NCBI RefSeq assembly: GCF_016909125.1
Contig: NZ_JAFBFD010000005.1
Coordinates: 1 to 64,000, forward strand
DNA length: 64,000 nucleotides
Reading direction: 5' to 3'
Source: Enterococcus lemanii
GTDB taxonomy: Bacteria > Bacillota > Bacilli > Lactobacillales > Enterococcaceae
Positions 38,561 through 48,925 of the stretch are shown piece by piece. Under the pieces are notes generated by a model. The model worked only from the letters and a program-made list of their open reading frames with translations, ran no database searches and was not told the DNA's origin. Every line of letters begins with the position of its first letter. The stretch's first letter is position 1. A program made the translations under genes and the position numbers.

Positions 38561-39379
38561 TCATAATTGATTGGATAAAATAAATAAAACAACAAAATAA
38601 CAACAGGAACCTAGTAAAAAGTAACCATCTCGGCTTTTGAAGGAAAGATGATTTAATTTCATCTGTCGAACAGCTTTATTTTCTAAAGCGCGATGAAATC
38701 CTTTTATCTCTAACACTTCAACCGTCGTTCGACTTCTTTTCGCCATATTTAACATTAAAGGATAAAAAGCTTGTATCATAATTTTTAATTGATAAAAAAT
38801 ACGTTGGCTTTTCCCTTTCAAGCCGGTTCCATTCGGTCGAATACCTCGAATTTTATAAGATAATAAAATCATCTGATACTCTTCCATTAAAATTGGTAAA
38901 ATGCGATAGGAAAAAGAAAAGCCAAAAGAAAATTTTTCTGGTAAGCCAATAGCCATTAAGCCACTAGCTAATTTATCTGGGTCCATCCCGGCAAATGCGC
39001 AAATAGCTGCAAGTGAAACAACCGCTATTTTTAAAGTTAATCGGAGTAAAGGAAAGATACTTTCCCAACCACCTCCAAAAAACAAAGTAAATACAAATAA
39101 AAAACCCGTTTGAGAAAATATACCTAAACAAAAAATAAATAACACCAAAGGCACTGTATCAGCTATTTTCGTTAAAACTGCCACAAATAAAAACAATCCA
39201 AACAAAACAACCATATCGGAAACAAACCACGGAAGCAAGCCAAAAATAATATACCAAACAAACATTGTTCGCGGATCTAAACGTGCAATAAAATTCCCAT
39301 TACGTCCATAAGCATTTTTTAAAACTTGGCTCTTAATAAAATCCATGTTTATTTTTTCAATAAAACGACTATTTTCCAA
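38561..39379 (-). CDS. ECF transporter T component
   Basis: EcfT-type membrane protein of 272 residues, with about five helices. The coupling-helix region carries ILLSYKIRGIRP near 170, and EVLEIKGFHRALENK near 222, where such proteins contact the ATPases. It links the S component to the fused ATPase next door. Only four bases separate it from the ATPase gene. Confidence 0.85.
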   Translation of the reverse strand: MENSRFIEKINMDFIKSQVLKNAYGRNGNFIARLDPRTMFVWYIIFGLLPWFVSDMVVLFGLFLFVAVLTKIADTVPLVLFIFCLGIFSQTGFLFVFTLFFGGGWESIFPLLRLTLKIAVVSLAAICAFAGMDPDKLASGLMAIGLPEKFSFGFSFSYRILPILMEEYQMILLSYKIRGIRPNGTGLKGKSQRIFYQLKIMIQAFYPLMLNMAKRSRTTVEVLEIKGFHRALENKAVRQMKLNHLSFKSRDGYFLLGSCCYFVVLFILSNQL

Positions 39380-39382
39380 TTT

Positions 39383-41074
39383 TCACTTTACCTCCTCTAA
39401 GCAATCCATCCATTGAGGAATTGAAAAAATCGCATCTGATCCTAATTTTCGACTTAAAGCAACTAATTCAGGTATTTGAATTCCTGCTTGCTTTAGTAGT
39501 ATTGGATTATTAAATACTTCTTCTCGCGTACCATCCCCAACAATTTGTCCGTTGTTCATTACGATAATTCGTTCCGCCCATTCACAAACTAGCTGCATGT
39601 CGTGGGTTGCAATAACAATCGTCTCAATTGCAGTTGTCAAAGATTTTAACGTTTGTGTAATTTTTTTTCGAGTCGCTAAATCTAAACTTGCCGTTGGTTC
39701 ATCTAACAATAAACATGTTGGTTCCAATGAAATACCAATTGCAAGTGACGCACGCCGCATCTGCCCACCACTAAGCAAACGACCATCGCGATTTCTAATT
39801 TCAATCAAATCAAATTGCTCTAATAAGCGTTGGGTTCTTTTCTTATAATCTTTCACACCACGTGCTTTTAAAGAAAAGGCAATGTCTTTTTCAATGGAAT
39901 CTTCAATAAACATGTTTTCTGCATTTTGATACACATAGCCAATTCGTTCAGCAATTTCTTCTGTTTTCATTTGTAAACCATCTAACTGATCCAGTATCAT
40001 TTGTCCTTGTGTCGGTTTGATTAAACCAACGCACAACTTCATTAAACTAGATTTTCCAGCACCATTATTGCCAATAATCGCTATTTTTTCACCTTGACGA
40101 ATCGTTAAATCTAACTGATCGATTACTTTTTTTGGTTGCTCATTAATTCGTGGATATGTGATTGTCATTTTTTTAAACTCAATAAAAGGCATTCGTCGTT
40201 TGGATTGGTCTAAAGGAGCTTTTGAAGGACTGCTCGAGTACAATGAAACGCCCGACATAAAATCAAGTGCTTCCGTTTGATTAATTGGTAATAGTCGCGA
40301 CTTTTGATGCCCTTTTTTAATCATTTCATGAGCTAGTAGGGTCACTTGCGGCGGATAAACACCTGCATTTATCAATTCTTCAACCTTTTGCAAAGCCATT
40401 TTCGTCGGTAAAAACCAAGAAATTTGTTTTTCTTTCATCAATAAAACAGAGTCACAATAACGACCAATAAATTCAGAATTGTGTTCAATCACCAAAATTG
40501 TTTTGCCTAATTTTTGATTTAGATAAGCAAGATTTTCGTATATTTTATTGGCATGAAATGGATCTAATTGAGCAACAGGTTCATCTAGAACAATGATTTC
40601 TGGTGCCATCACCAAAACGCCTGCTAAGGCTAATAAATGCTTTTGTCCACCGGATAATTGCCAAACATATTCATCTGCCAAGTGTGCTAAATCTAATGTC
40701 GCTAGAACTTCTAACGTCATTGCTTCGTAGTTTTTTTCGCCTTCATTTAATAATCCATAAGAGGCGTCATCTAGGACTTTTGGTCGAATGATTTGATTTT
40801 CAAAATCTTGATAGACATACCCGATTTTTTTAGCGATGGTAGCCGGGCTCTTTTGACGAATTTCTTCCCCTTCTAAAAAAATCGCTCCTGTTAAATCCCC
40901 ATCAATAAAATGAGGGATGATTCCATTTAACAACTTACAAAAAGTTGACTTTCCAGCACCGTTATCGCCCACAATTGCTACAAAAGAACCTTTCGGGATA
41001 GATACTGTCAAATCATTCAAGGCTTTATTGGGGGCATCAGCATAAGTAAAACTAACATTTTTTAACTTTATCAT
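39383..41074 (-). CDS. ECF transporter ATPase, two fused domains
   Basis: The 563-residue protein fuses two EcfA-like ATPases. Domain 1 has Walker A GDNGAGKST (near 36), LSGGQKHLLALAG and IIVLDEPVAQLD. Domain 2 has GNNGAGKSS (near 337), LSGGQMRRASLAI and CLLLDEPTASLD. Single-chain EcfAA' proteins are typical of dedicated (group I) ECF systems, not the shared EcfAAT module. It abuts the S-component gene end to start. Confidence 0.9.
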   Translation of the reverse strand: MIKLKNVSFTYADAPNKALNDLTVSIPKGSFVAIVGDNGAGKSTFCKLLNGIIPHFIDGDLTGAIFLEGEEIRQKSPATIAKKIGYVYQDFENQIIRPKVLDDASYGLLNEGEKNYEAMTLEVLATLDLAHLADEYVWQLSGGQKHLLALAGVLVMAPEIIVLDEPVAQLDPFHANKIYENLAYLNQKLGKTILVIEHNSEFIGRYCDSVLLMKEKQISWFLPTKMALQKVEELINAGVYPPQVTLLAHEMIKKGHQKSRLLPINQTEALDFMSGVSLYSSSPSKAPLDQSKRRMPFIEFKKMTITYPRINEQPKKVIDQLDLTIRQGEKIAIIGNNGAGKSSLMKLCVGLIKPTQGQMILDQLDGLQMKTEEIAERIGYVYQNAENMFIEDSIEKDIAFSLKARGVKDYKKRTQRLLEQFDLIEIRNRDGRLLSGGQMRRASLAIGISLEPTCLLLDEPTASLDLATRKKITQTLKSLTTAIETIVIATHDMQLVCEWAERIIVMNNGQIVGDGTREEVFNNPILLKQAGIQIPELVALSRKLGSDAIFSIPQWMDCLEEVK

Positions 41075-41931
41075 CAGGCTTCCTCTTCACGAAGTTTATT
41101 ATTTTCTTTTAATTTAACGACTAAAAATAAGACAATCGCAAGGGCAACCAATATTCCTACCGCATAAGCTAAAATACTTTCAGCCCACGACGCCTCAAAG
41201 CTAATGAGCTCAACACCGACCGTCGAAGCTAACTCCATCGTGGTCGCAATGGCCATCAAAAGAGCACTCAAAATCAAAAACTTACCTGTCATCACTTCTT
41301 TTATCGTTGGGCGTAGTTGTGGCGTACGTTTACGAACACCTAATAAAGGTTCAATTTTACCGTATAAACGCGGCACTAGATACAAAGTTGGTAATACACA
41401 AAATAAAATACCTGAAAATAAAATATCATTTAATGCACTAAATAACTCAACAAAAACAACTGATTGCGGTAGACCAGTAACTACCTCAAAATCTTCAACT
41501 GCTAAAACGACTTTTAAAATATCAACGACTGCCCCTAAAATTTGATGAATAGCAATCCCTGTGATCGATGCAACAGCTACTTGTCGCTTATTTAAAGGAT
41601 TCTTCACTAACATCCCAGCCACATAAATTCCTAAAGAAAACAAAATGAACTTTTCTACTTCACTAAGTCCACTAAATTGCCCTAACATAATTTCGCTAAA
41701 AACAACCTCCCCTGTTGCGGCACCGATAGCGGCAGAAAATGGATCAAATAAAATCGCTAAAGTTAACGGAATAAACGCAAAATATTCCACCGAAAATTCA
41801 ATTACGCCTAAATGGATCGAGGGGATCAATTCTGTAAAGAGTGTTGCAAGTCCATACAAAGACATTGATAAGACAAAAACCATCATTTTTTTTGACTGAC
41901 TCAGTTGATAAACTTCTTTTGATTCAAACAT
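41074..41931 (-). CDS. ECF transporter S component, unknown substrate
   Basis: A hydrophobic 285-residue protein with about seven or eight helices, longer than most S components (around 180-200). The HLGVIEFSVEYFAF and ILFDPFSAAIGAATGEV segments resemble S-component substrate loops. The start at 41931 follows AAAGGAGGAA; an upstream in-frame ATG at 42015 lacks a ribosome site. It is the first gene of the S-AA'-T-PHP operon. No known vitamin riboswitch is seen in the 150-base leader, so the substrate remains open. Confidence 0.75.
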   Translation of the reverse strand: MFESKEVYQLSQSKKMMVFVLSMSLYGLATLFTELIPSIHLGVIEFSVEYFAFIPLTLAILFDPFSAAIGAATGEVVFSEIMLGQFSGLSEVEKFILFSLGIYVAGMLVKNPLNKRQVAVASITGIAIHQILGAVVDILKVVLAVEDFEVVTGLPQSVVFVELFSALNDILFSGILFCVLPTLYLVPRLYGKIEPLLGVRKRTPQLRPTIKEVMTGKFLILSALLMAIATTMELASTVGVELISFEASWAESILAYAVGILVALAIVLFLVVKLKENNKLREEEA

Positions 41932-42082
41932 TCTTAATTCCTCCTTTTTAATAAACTCATCATATAAAACGATTGTTAATGTCCCACGTATTTTAAGTAA
42001 ATTACCCGTAAACATTTTTATGATAGTTGTTAAGAATTCGATTTTATTAACTTTAATGGATCCATTCGTACTATATCACGCT

Positions 42083-42119
42083 AAAAAAACTGCCTCTCCC
42101 GTAGGATAGACAGTTTTTA
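42083..42119 (-). terminator. Terminator of the gal operon
   Basis: AAAAACTGCCTCTCC pairs with GGATAGACAGTTTTT (two mismatches), with a T-tract on the minus strand just after galR. Confidence 0.85.
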
Positions 42120-42122
42120 TCG

Positions 42123-43130
<1,008 letters not shown>

Positions 43131-44615
43131 TTATAGACTTGCTACAAAAGCATGAAACGCTGCTTGACCTGCTTGATTGCGTTTAAAGACACCGGCATCT
43201 TCTAAGACACGTGCAAAAATCAAGCCCACTTCTTCTTGAACAATTTTTTTGACATTTTCTTTGGTGAATGCGTATTTCTCTTGCATTGTTTGTGCCCAAG
43301 GTAAATGATAATTCGCCATCGCATTCGTTTCATCTAGAAGATATTTTTCCACTTCAACTAATTCTTTTGCTAGGCGAGGAGGCAAGACAGCTAAGCCCAT
43401 CACTTCAATTAAGCCGATGTTCTCTTTTTTAATGTGTTGCACGTCTTGATGTGGATGGAAAATGCCATCTGGATGTTCTTCTGAGACATTATTATCACGC
43501 AATACTAAATCCATTTCAAACAACTCGCCACGACGACGAGCAATTGGCGTGATCGTATGATGCGGTGTGCCATCTTCACTATAAGCTTGAATCGAAAGCT
43601 CTGGCACCGAATAGTTTTGCCATTTTGCTAAAATCATTTCAGCTGCATCGACTAATGCTTTTTGATTGATGCTTTGCAAACGAATGACCGACATTGGCCA
43701 ATTCACAATCCCTGCTTGTACACTTGAAAACCCAGGAATATTAAAAGAATGTTCAATTGGAGCTTTGGCCATTGCAAAATCATAGCGCCCCCCTTGATAA
43801 TGATCATGCGATAAAATCGAGCCACCAACAATTGGCAAATCAGCATTAGAACCCACAAAATAATGTGGTAAGACTTCAACGATTTTAATTAAGCGTTCAA
43901 ATGTCGCTCGATTGATCTTCATCGGACGATGCTCTTCCGATAAGATAATACAATGCTCGTTGTAATAAGCATAAGGTGAATATTGAAATCCCCAAGCTTG
44001 GCCATCTAAATTCATGCGAATAATCCGATGATTCGTCCGCGCAGGATAATTCATGCGCCCTTGATAACCTTCATTTTCCATACAAAGCATACATTTAGGA
44101 TAATTCACACTTGCGAGATTCTTTTGGGCCGCAATTTCTTTCGGATCTTTTTCTGGTTTTGATAAATTAATCGTAATATCTAACGCGCCATATTGTGTTT
44201 CAATTGGAAAAACAATATTTTTAGCAATTGCACGTGTTTTGATATAGTCATTTCTTTGACACAATTCAAAAAAGTAATCCGTTGCTTGTTGCGGGCTTTT
44301 TTCATAGTGCTGGGCAAAAAAGGCATTCACAACAGAAGGAGGAGGCGTTAAGAAATCCATCAGTTCTGCTTCTAAAATTTCGATTTCGGCTTGCGTATCG
44401 CCAATCACTTGGTTTTCTTGTGCTCTGATAATTAATTGATCCATTAAATTAATTGGTAAAGTCGTTAAAGGTAAAACAGATACTTCCTCAGCTAAAGAGT
44501 CTTCACCAATTATAGCTAAAATACGATTTTGAACATATAAACGGTCCATTTCCATCCAACCACCAGCTTGAATCGCTGCTGTGGTAAAGTCTACAATCAC
44601 TTGACTTATTGTCAT
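43131..44615 (-). CDS. galT: UDP-glucose-hexose-1-phosphate uridylyltransferase, class II
   Basis: GalT swaps UMP between UDP-glucose and galactose-1-phosphate. This is the longer Firmicutes type (494 residues), unrelated in length to E. coli GalT. Conserved segments include CMLCMENEGYQGRMNYPART near 190 and SHDHYQGGRYDFAMAKAPIE near 278 with the His triad region. The start at 44615 follows AGGGG; the frame extends to 44669 but that part overlaps galE. It is the third gene of the operon. Confidence 0.95.
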   Translation of the reverse strand: MTISQVIVDFTTAAIQAGGWMEMDRLYVQNRILAIIGEDSLAEEVSVLPLTTLPINLMDQLIIRAQENQVIGDTQAEIEILEAELMDFLTPPPSVVNAFFAQHYEKSPQQATDYFFELCQRNDYIKTRAIAKNIVFPIETQYGALDITINLSKPEKDPKEIAAQKNLASVNYPKCMLCMENEGYQGRMNYPARTNHRIIRMNLDGQAWGFQYSPYAYYNEHCIILSEEHRPMKINRATFERLIKIVEVLPHYFVGSNADLPIVGGSILSHDHYQGGRYDFAMAKAPIEHSFNIPGFSSVQAGIVNWPMSVIRLQSINQKALVDAAEMILAKWQNYSVPELSIQAYSEDGTPHHTITPIARRRGELFEMDLVLRDNNVSEEHPDGIFHPHQDVQHIKKENIGLIEVMGLAVLPPRLAKELVEVEKYLLDETNAMANYHLPWAQTMQEKYAFTKENVKKIVQEEVGLIFARVLEDAGVFKRNQAGQAAFHAFVASL

Positions 44616-44626
44616 TTTAACAACCC

Positions 44627-45616
44627 CTAATCTGCATAACCACTTGGATGGCTGACATGCCAATTCCAAGCTGTTTCAATAATTTTTTTCACATCCGTGT
44701 AGACCGGTTGCCACCCTAAAATTTCTTTCGCTTTTTGACTTGAAGCGACTAAAGAACCCGGATCACCCGCTCTTCTTGGTGCTATCATTGCCGGAATTTC
44801 TTTGCCTGTAACGTCACGAGCTGCTTCTAGCATTTCTTTCACTGAATAACCATTGTTTGACCCTAAATTAAAGACATCACTTTTATTTCCAGCTTTTAAA
44901 TACTCAAGCGCTAGAATGTGAGCCGCAATTAAATCTTCAACATGCACATAGTCACGAATACAAGTGCCATCTGGTGTGTCGTAGTCATCACCAAAAATTG
45001 AGAGCGCCTCTCTTTGCCCTAGAGCAACTTGTAAAATAATTGGAACAAGATGGGTTTCTGGCGTGTGGTCTTCCCCGATTGAGGCATCACTTTTAGCACC
45101 GGCAACATTGAAGTAACGCAAAGCCACAAACTTCATACCATAAGCTTCGTCACACCACTTCATCATTTTCTCCATCATTAATTTACTTTCACCGTAAGGA
45201 TTCTTTGGATTCGTTGGTGTTGTTTCGACAATCGGATTTTCTTTAGGCTCACCATATGTCGCTGCTGTCGAAGAAAAAACGATATGTTTCACGTCATATT
45301 CTTGCATAACTTCCAATAAAATTTGCATCCCATAAACATTATTATTAAAATATTTTAACGGTTTTTCAACAGATTCACCAACTAAAGAGCTCGCAGCAAA
45401 GTGCATGACCCCTTCAATTTTTTCTTGTTTAAAGACTTCTTGAACAAACGATTTATCCCGTACATCCCCTTCATAAAATGTTGCTTGTGGATGTACCGCT
45501 TGACGGTGTCCGGTCAATAAATTATCAATGACAACTACTTTATACCCTTTTGTTATTAACTGGTCTACCGCATGTGAACCAATATAACCAGCTCCACCTA
45601 GTACTAAAATTGACAT
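44627..45616 (-). CDS. galE: UDP-glucose 4-epimerase
   Basis: GalE interconverts UDP-galactose and UDP-glucose with bound NAD+. The 329-residue SDR enzyme has [14 protein letters not shown] at residues 7-20, catalytic Ser in FSSTAATYG near 118, and the YGESKLMME Tyr-Lys pair near 145. The ribosome site AAAGGAG precedes ATG. It lies between galK and galT. Confidence 0.97.
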   Translation of the reverse strand: MSILVLGGAGYIGSHAVDQLITKGYKVVVIDNLLTGHRQAVHPQATFYEGDVRDKSFVQEVFKQEKIEGVMHFAASSLVGESVEKPLKYFNNNVYGMQILLEVMQEYDVKHIVFSSTAATYGEPKENPIVETTPTNPKNPYGESKLMMEKMMKWCDEAYGMKFVALRYFNVAGAKSDASIGEDHTPETHLVPIILQVALGQREALSIFGDDYDTPDGTCIRDYVHVEDLIAAHILALEYLKAGNKSDVFNLGSNNGYSVKEMLEAARDVTGKEIPAMIAPRRAGDPGSLVASSQKAKEILGWQPVYTDVKKIIETAWNWHVSHPSGYAD

Positions 45617-45638
45617 GAAACCACTCCTTTGATCGTTT

Positions 45639-46802
45639 TTAAGCTAATTTGCGTGCCCCATCATCAATACTCGCTTGATAAATGTCAGTCGCATAACCAA
45701 TTTTCTCTAAGTATTGTTTAGAAACATTTGCGACAAAATCTTCCCAATCACTTGCTTTGACCAGTGCAATCGCACATCCACCAAAACCAGCTCCCGTCAT
45801 ACGGGCCCCTAGTACACTTGGATGAGCTTGAGCGGCTGCGACAAGTGTATCTAATTCAATCCCTGTTACTTCATAATCCTCTTTTAAAGAAGCGTGAGAA
45901 GCGTTTAACAATTGACCAAATGCGACTAAATCGCCGGCTTGCAAGGCTTCTTTTGCTTTTAGTGTTCGTTGATTTTCCGTTACCGCATGTTTTGCCCGTT
46001 TCACTAAAGTTTCATCAGCAATTAAATTGGTATGTGCAAAAAATGTTGCTTCATCGAGTTGACCGAGCGTTTGAATGGCTAATTCACTTTGCAAACGACG
46101 AAGTGCTTCTTCACATTCACTGCGACGCTCATTGTATTTAGAATCAGCTAACTCCCGACGTTTATTTGTATTCATGATTGCAACCACGTACTCCCCAAAT
46201 TCAGCAGGCACCACCTCATATTCAAGTGTATTCGTATCCAAAAGTAGGGCATGGTCTTTTTGGCCCATTCCAATCGCAAATTGATCCATGATACCTGAAT
46301 TTACCCCAATAAATTCATTTTCAACTTTTTTACCTGTTTTAACTAAGTCTAACATTGCAACCTCTAAGTCATATAAATCACGTAGAATAACACCTGTTAA
46401 AAGTTCAATCGAAGCCGACGAAGAAAGACCTGCTCCATTTGGAATGTTGCCATAATAAACAACTTCAAATCCTTGCTCAATAGGGTAACCGGCTTCTTTT
46501 AAGAAACGCACCATGCCTTTAGGATAGTTCGTCCAGTCATGTGCTTTATCATAATCTAAATTGCTTAAGTCAAATTCAATAATCCCTTTTTCAGGAAAAT
46601 TTTCAGAATACAAACGAACTTTTTGATCTTCCCGTTTTTTAGCTAAGCCATAAGTTCCAATTGTAATGCTCGCAGGAAAAACATAGCCCCCATTATAATC
46701 TGTATGTTCTCCAATTAAATTAATTCTTCCTGGTGCAAAATACTCACCTGTTGCTTCCTCACCAAATTTTTCTACAAAAATACGTTTTAAGTCTTTTTCC
46801 AT
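45639..46802 (-). CDS. galK: Galactokinase
   Basis: GalK phosphorylates galactose with ATP, the first Leloir step after mutarotation. The 387-residue GHMP kinase has [20 protein letters not shown] near residue 24, the ATP loop [15 protein letters not shown] near 120 and the C-terminal [12 protein letters not shown] near 340. The start at 46802 follows AAAGGAGTGACGGAG; the frame runs open to 46865 without a ribosome site. It is the first gene of galKETR. Confidence 0.97.
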   Translation of the reverse strand: MEKDLKRIFVEKFGEEATGEYFAPGRINLIGEHTDYNGGYVFPASITIGTYGLAKKREDQKVRLYSENFPEKGIIEFDLSNLDYDKAHDWTNYPKGMVRFLKEAGYPIEQGFEVVYYGNIPNGAGLSSSASIELLTGVILRDLYDLEVAMLDLVKTGKKVENEFIGVNSGIMDQFAIGMGQKDHALLLDTNTLEYEVVPAEFGEYVVAIMNTNKRRELADSKYNERRSECEEALRRLQSELAIQTLGQLDEATFFAHTNLIADETLVKRAKHAVTENQRTLKAKEALQAGDLVAFGQLLNASHASLKEDYEVTGIELDTLVAAAQAHPSVLGARMTGAGFGGCAIALVKASDWEDFVANVSKQYLEKIGYATDIYQASIDDGARKLA

Positions 46803-46825
46803 CTCCGTCACTCCTTTTATTTTCG

Positions 46826-46889
46826 TTAGTAAATATATTGTAAAACATTTAGTAAAATATTTCAATAGTTTTTATTTAATCGTTTTCGT
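46826..46889 (-). promoter_or_regulatory. gal promoter with operator repeats and cre-like site
   Basis: On the minus strand TTGAAA (-35, 46860-46865) and TACAAT (-10, 46837-46842) are spaced by 17 bases. Two TTAGTAAA copies (46826-46833, 46849-46856, plus strand) flank the -10 and may be GalR operators. A cre-like sequence (46874-46889) matching 14 of 16 consensus positions lies upstream of the -35, possibly for CcpA. The promoter call is firmer than the protein sites. Confidence 0.65.
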
Positions 46890-46960
46890 GGTTTTCTCTT
46901 TTCAAATAGCAACAATTGCTTCATAATAAGAATAGATAACTAAAGTGAGGTGAAAGAACA

Positions 46961-47128
46961 ATGAAAAAATTCGTATCTGGTTTCGTCGTTGGTTCTTTAA
47001 TTACAACTGCAACAACCGTTTGTTTATTAGCGACAATTAAAAAAACGGTGATTGATCCGTTGGATGAAAAAGACGCCATGTTTGAAGAAAGTCGTAAAAA
47101 AGCAAATCGTAAAAGTTTTGCCCGCTAG
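46961..47128 (+). CDS. DUF3042 family small protein
   Basis: This 55-residue protein starts MKKFVSGFVVGSLITTATTV and ends SRKKANRKSFAR, matching the small Lactobacillales DUF3042 family. The N-terminal third looks like one membrane-anchoring helix, and the tail is charged and basic. The ribosome site GTGAGGTGAAAG precedes ATG. It is divergent from galK. Its function is unknown. Confidence 0.8.
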   Translation: MKKFVSGFVVGSLITTATTVCLLATIKKTVIDPLDEKDAMFEESRKKANRKSFAR

Positions 47129-47134
47129 TAAGCC

Positions 47135-47177
47135 AAAAAAACCTTTGAAGAATGACGCATTCTCCAAAGGTTTTTTT
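47135..47177. terminator. Bidirectional terminator after the DUF3042 gene
   Basis: AAAAAAACCTTTG pairs with CAAAGGTTTTTTT, with an inner AGAATG/CATTCT helix. It serves both the DUF3042 gene and the convergent rhodanese gene. Confidence 0.9.
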
Positions 47178-47183
47178 ATCATC

Positions 47184-47579
47184 TTATTTTGCTTTTGTTT
47201 TACCAGTCCAATCCTGGTAACCACCTTTTAAAACATAGATATCCGTAAAACCATTTTTCTTTAATTTTGACGCCGCACGCACACTTAATGTTTTCGTTTG
47301 GTCATACAAATAAATCGGTTGATCTTTACGCAAACCATTCATCGATTGTGCAAAAACTGTAAAAGGAATATTGCGTGCGCCTAAAATATGGCCCGCATTA
47401 AAATCATCCTTTTCGCGTACATCAATAACTTGAGCTTTACGCATGCCTTCTTTGAACTCTTCTTCGGTTAGAACTTTAGCAGAACGCTTGCCCATGATGT
47501 AATAAAACAACCAGTTCAAACCAATCAATAACAATACTGAAGCTAAAAATAAATTTAACCATAAAAGAAATTTACCCAT
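47184..47579 (-). CDS. Membrane-anchored rhodanese-like protein without active Cys
   Basis: The 131-residue protein has one N-terminal membrane helix (about 4-28) and a rhodanese domain (about 37-126) with VIDVREKDDFNAGHILGARN. At the active loop LYDQTKTLSVRAA the usual Cys is Asp93, so sulfur transfer is not expected. It may bind or sense instead. It follows glk by 15 bases, as in other Firmicutes yqg clusters. Confidence 0.85.
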   Translation of the reverse strand: MGKFLLWLNLFLASVLLLIGLNWLFYYIMGKRSAKVLTEEEFKEGMRKAQVIDVREKDDFNAGHILGARNIPFTVFAQSMNGLRKDQPIYLYDQTKTLSVRAASKLKKNGFTDIYVLKGGYQDWTGKTKAK

Positions 47580-47594
47580 TTAATGACGACTCCT

Positions 47595-48563
47595 CTAATC
47601 TAAAAACTGCATAGCTAATGATGAAGCACCAATTACGCCTGCATCATTGCCTAGTTCTGCTAATTTAATTTTTGTGCTTTGGTTAACTTGCGGGAAAGTA
47701 AATTGGAAGAAGTATTTTTCAACACGACTACGTAAAAATTCTCCAGCTGCACTTACCCCACCACCTAAAACAATGCTTGATGGATTCAACGTATTGCCTA
47801 AATTTCCACAAGCTAAACCTAAATAAAAACAAACTTTATCGACAACCATTAAAGCAAAATCATCGTTTTCTTGCGCTAACTCAAAAACGTCTTTACTTGA
47901 AATATCTTGCCCGTCATCTAAACGACGCTTTAATTCAGAATCGCCTGCATACTCTTCGGCTAAGTGACGCGCCACTCGCACAACACCCGTCGCACTTGAG
48001 ACCGTTTCTAAACAACCAACTTTACCACAAGTACAAGGGAAACCATTTGGGTCAACCGTAATATGGCCAATTTCACCCGCACAACCTGCCACCCCATGAA
48101 GCAACAAGTTTTCCATGATAATTCCGCCACCAACACCAGTACCTAAAGTAATAAAGATGACATCAGGATTATTTTCCCCGGCACCTTTCCAACGTTCACC
48201 CAAAGCAGCGACGTTCGCATCATTATCCATCGCAAACTTAATTCCTGTTCCGGCTTCAATTTGATCACGAACCGGTTGCAATGTTTTCCAATTTAAATTA
48301 TAAGCGCCAATTACAGTACCATTTTCACGATCAACACTTCCAGGTGTCCCCATGCCAATGCCAATAAAGTCTTCTGCTTTTAATCCATATAATTCTAAAT
48401 GATGATTCACTGAAGCAATAATATCTGGCACAATATGTGAACCCTCATCCAAAATATTCGTTTCAATACTCCATTTTTGCTGAATTTCGCCTTCTTTAGT
48501 TAAAATGGCGAACTTCACTGTTGTCCCACCTAAATCAATTCCAATTAACTTTTTTTCTGACAT
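47595..48563 (-). CDS. glk: ROK-family glucokinase
   Basis: Glucokinase phosphorylates free glucose in the cytoplasm. The 322-residue ROK protein has the ATP motif GIDLGGTTVKFAIL at residues 8-21 and DNDANVAALGE near 117. The zinc motif CTCGKVGCLE is near 178. It follows yqgQ by two bases, the conserved yqgQ-glk pairing. Confidence 0.95.
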   Translation of the reverse strand: MSEKKLIGIDLGGTTVKFAILTKEGEIQQKWSIETNILDEGSHIVPDIIASVNHHLELYGLKAEDFIGIGMGTPGSVDRENGTVIGAYNLNWKTLQPVRDQIEAGTGIKFAMDNDANVAALGERWKGAGENNPDVIFITLGTGVGGGIIMENLLLHGVAGCAGEIGHITVDPNGFPCTCGKVGCLETVSSATGVVRVARHLAEEYAGDSELKRRLDDGQDISSKDVFELAQENDDFALMVVDKVCFYLGLACGNLGNTLNPSSIVLGGGVSAAGEFLRSRVEKYFFQFTFPQVNQSTKIKLAELGNDAGVIGASSLAMQFLD

Positions 48564-48565
48564 TG

Positions 48566-48772
48566 TTACTTTTCCTCCCGACTAAGCTCAATTTGATGTT
48601 CTCTTTTTAAAATGGTCCATGCTCTAAGATAGGTTTGTTGATCGATTAAACGCCCCTCATATAAGTGCTTAACCTCTTGCGACATCATTTCGATATCATA
48701 AATTCTTTTGCCAAGATAAATAATAATTCCGAAACGTTTGAGTAGCTGCTGTACGTCATACAAACTTTCCAT
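48566..48772 (-). CDS. yqgQ: YqgQ family protein
   Basis: The 68-residue protein starts MESLYDVQQLLKRFGIIIYLGKRIYDIEMM, the signature of the YqgQ (DUF910) family. These are small helical proteins, possibly nucleic-acid binding, encoded just before glucokinase in many Firmicutes. A promoter lies directly upstream. Confidence 0.88.
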   Translation of the reverse strand: MESLYDVQQLLKRFGIIIYLGKRIYDIEMMSQEVKHLYEGRLIDQQTYLRAWTILKREHQIELSREEK

Positions 48773-48789
48773 TTAAAAACACTTCCTAC

Positions 48790-48817
48790 ATTATACTATA
48801 ATTGTTATTTTTTGAAA
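48790..48817 (-). promoter_or_regulatory. Promoter of yqgQ-glk-rhodanese
   Basis: On the minus strand TTTCAA (48812-48817) and TATAAT (48790-48795) are spaced by 16 bases. It separates this unit from fau-rhomboid. Confidence 0.6.
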
Positions 48818-48925
48818 CCTAAAATCCGACTTAAACTTTTTATTATGGGTGTCTACTTAACAAATCATTTTACCAAAGATAAATTGATTGAATGTTTCTT
48901 ATCTGTTCTCATATTATTCATTGAT

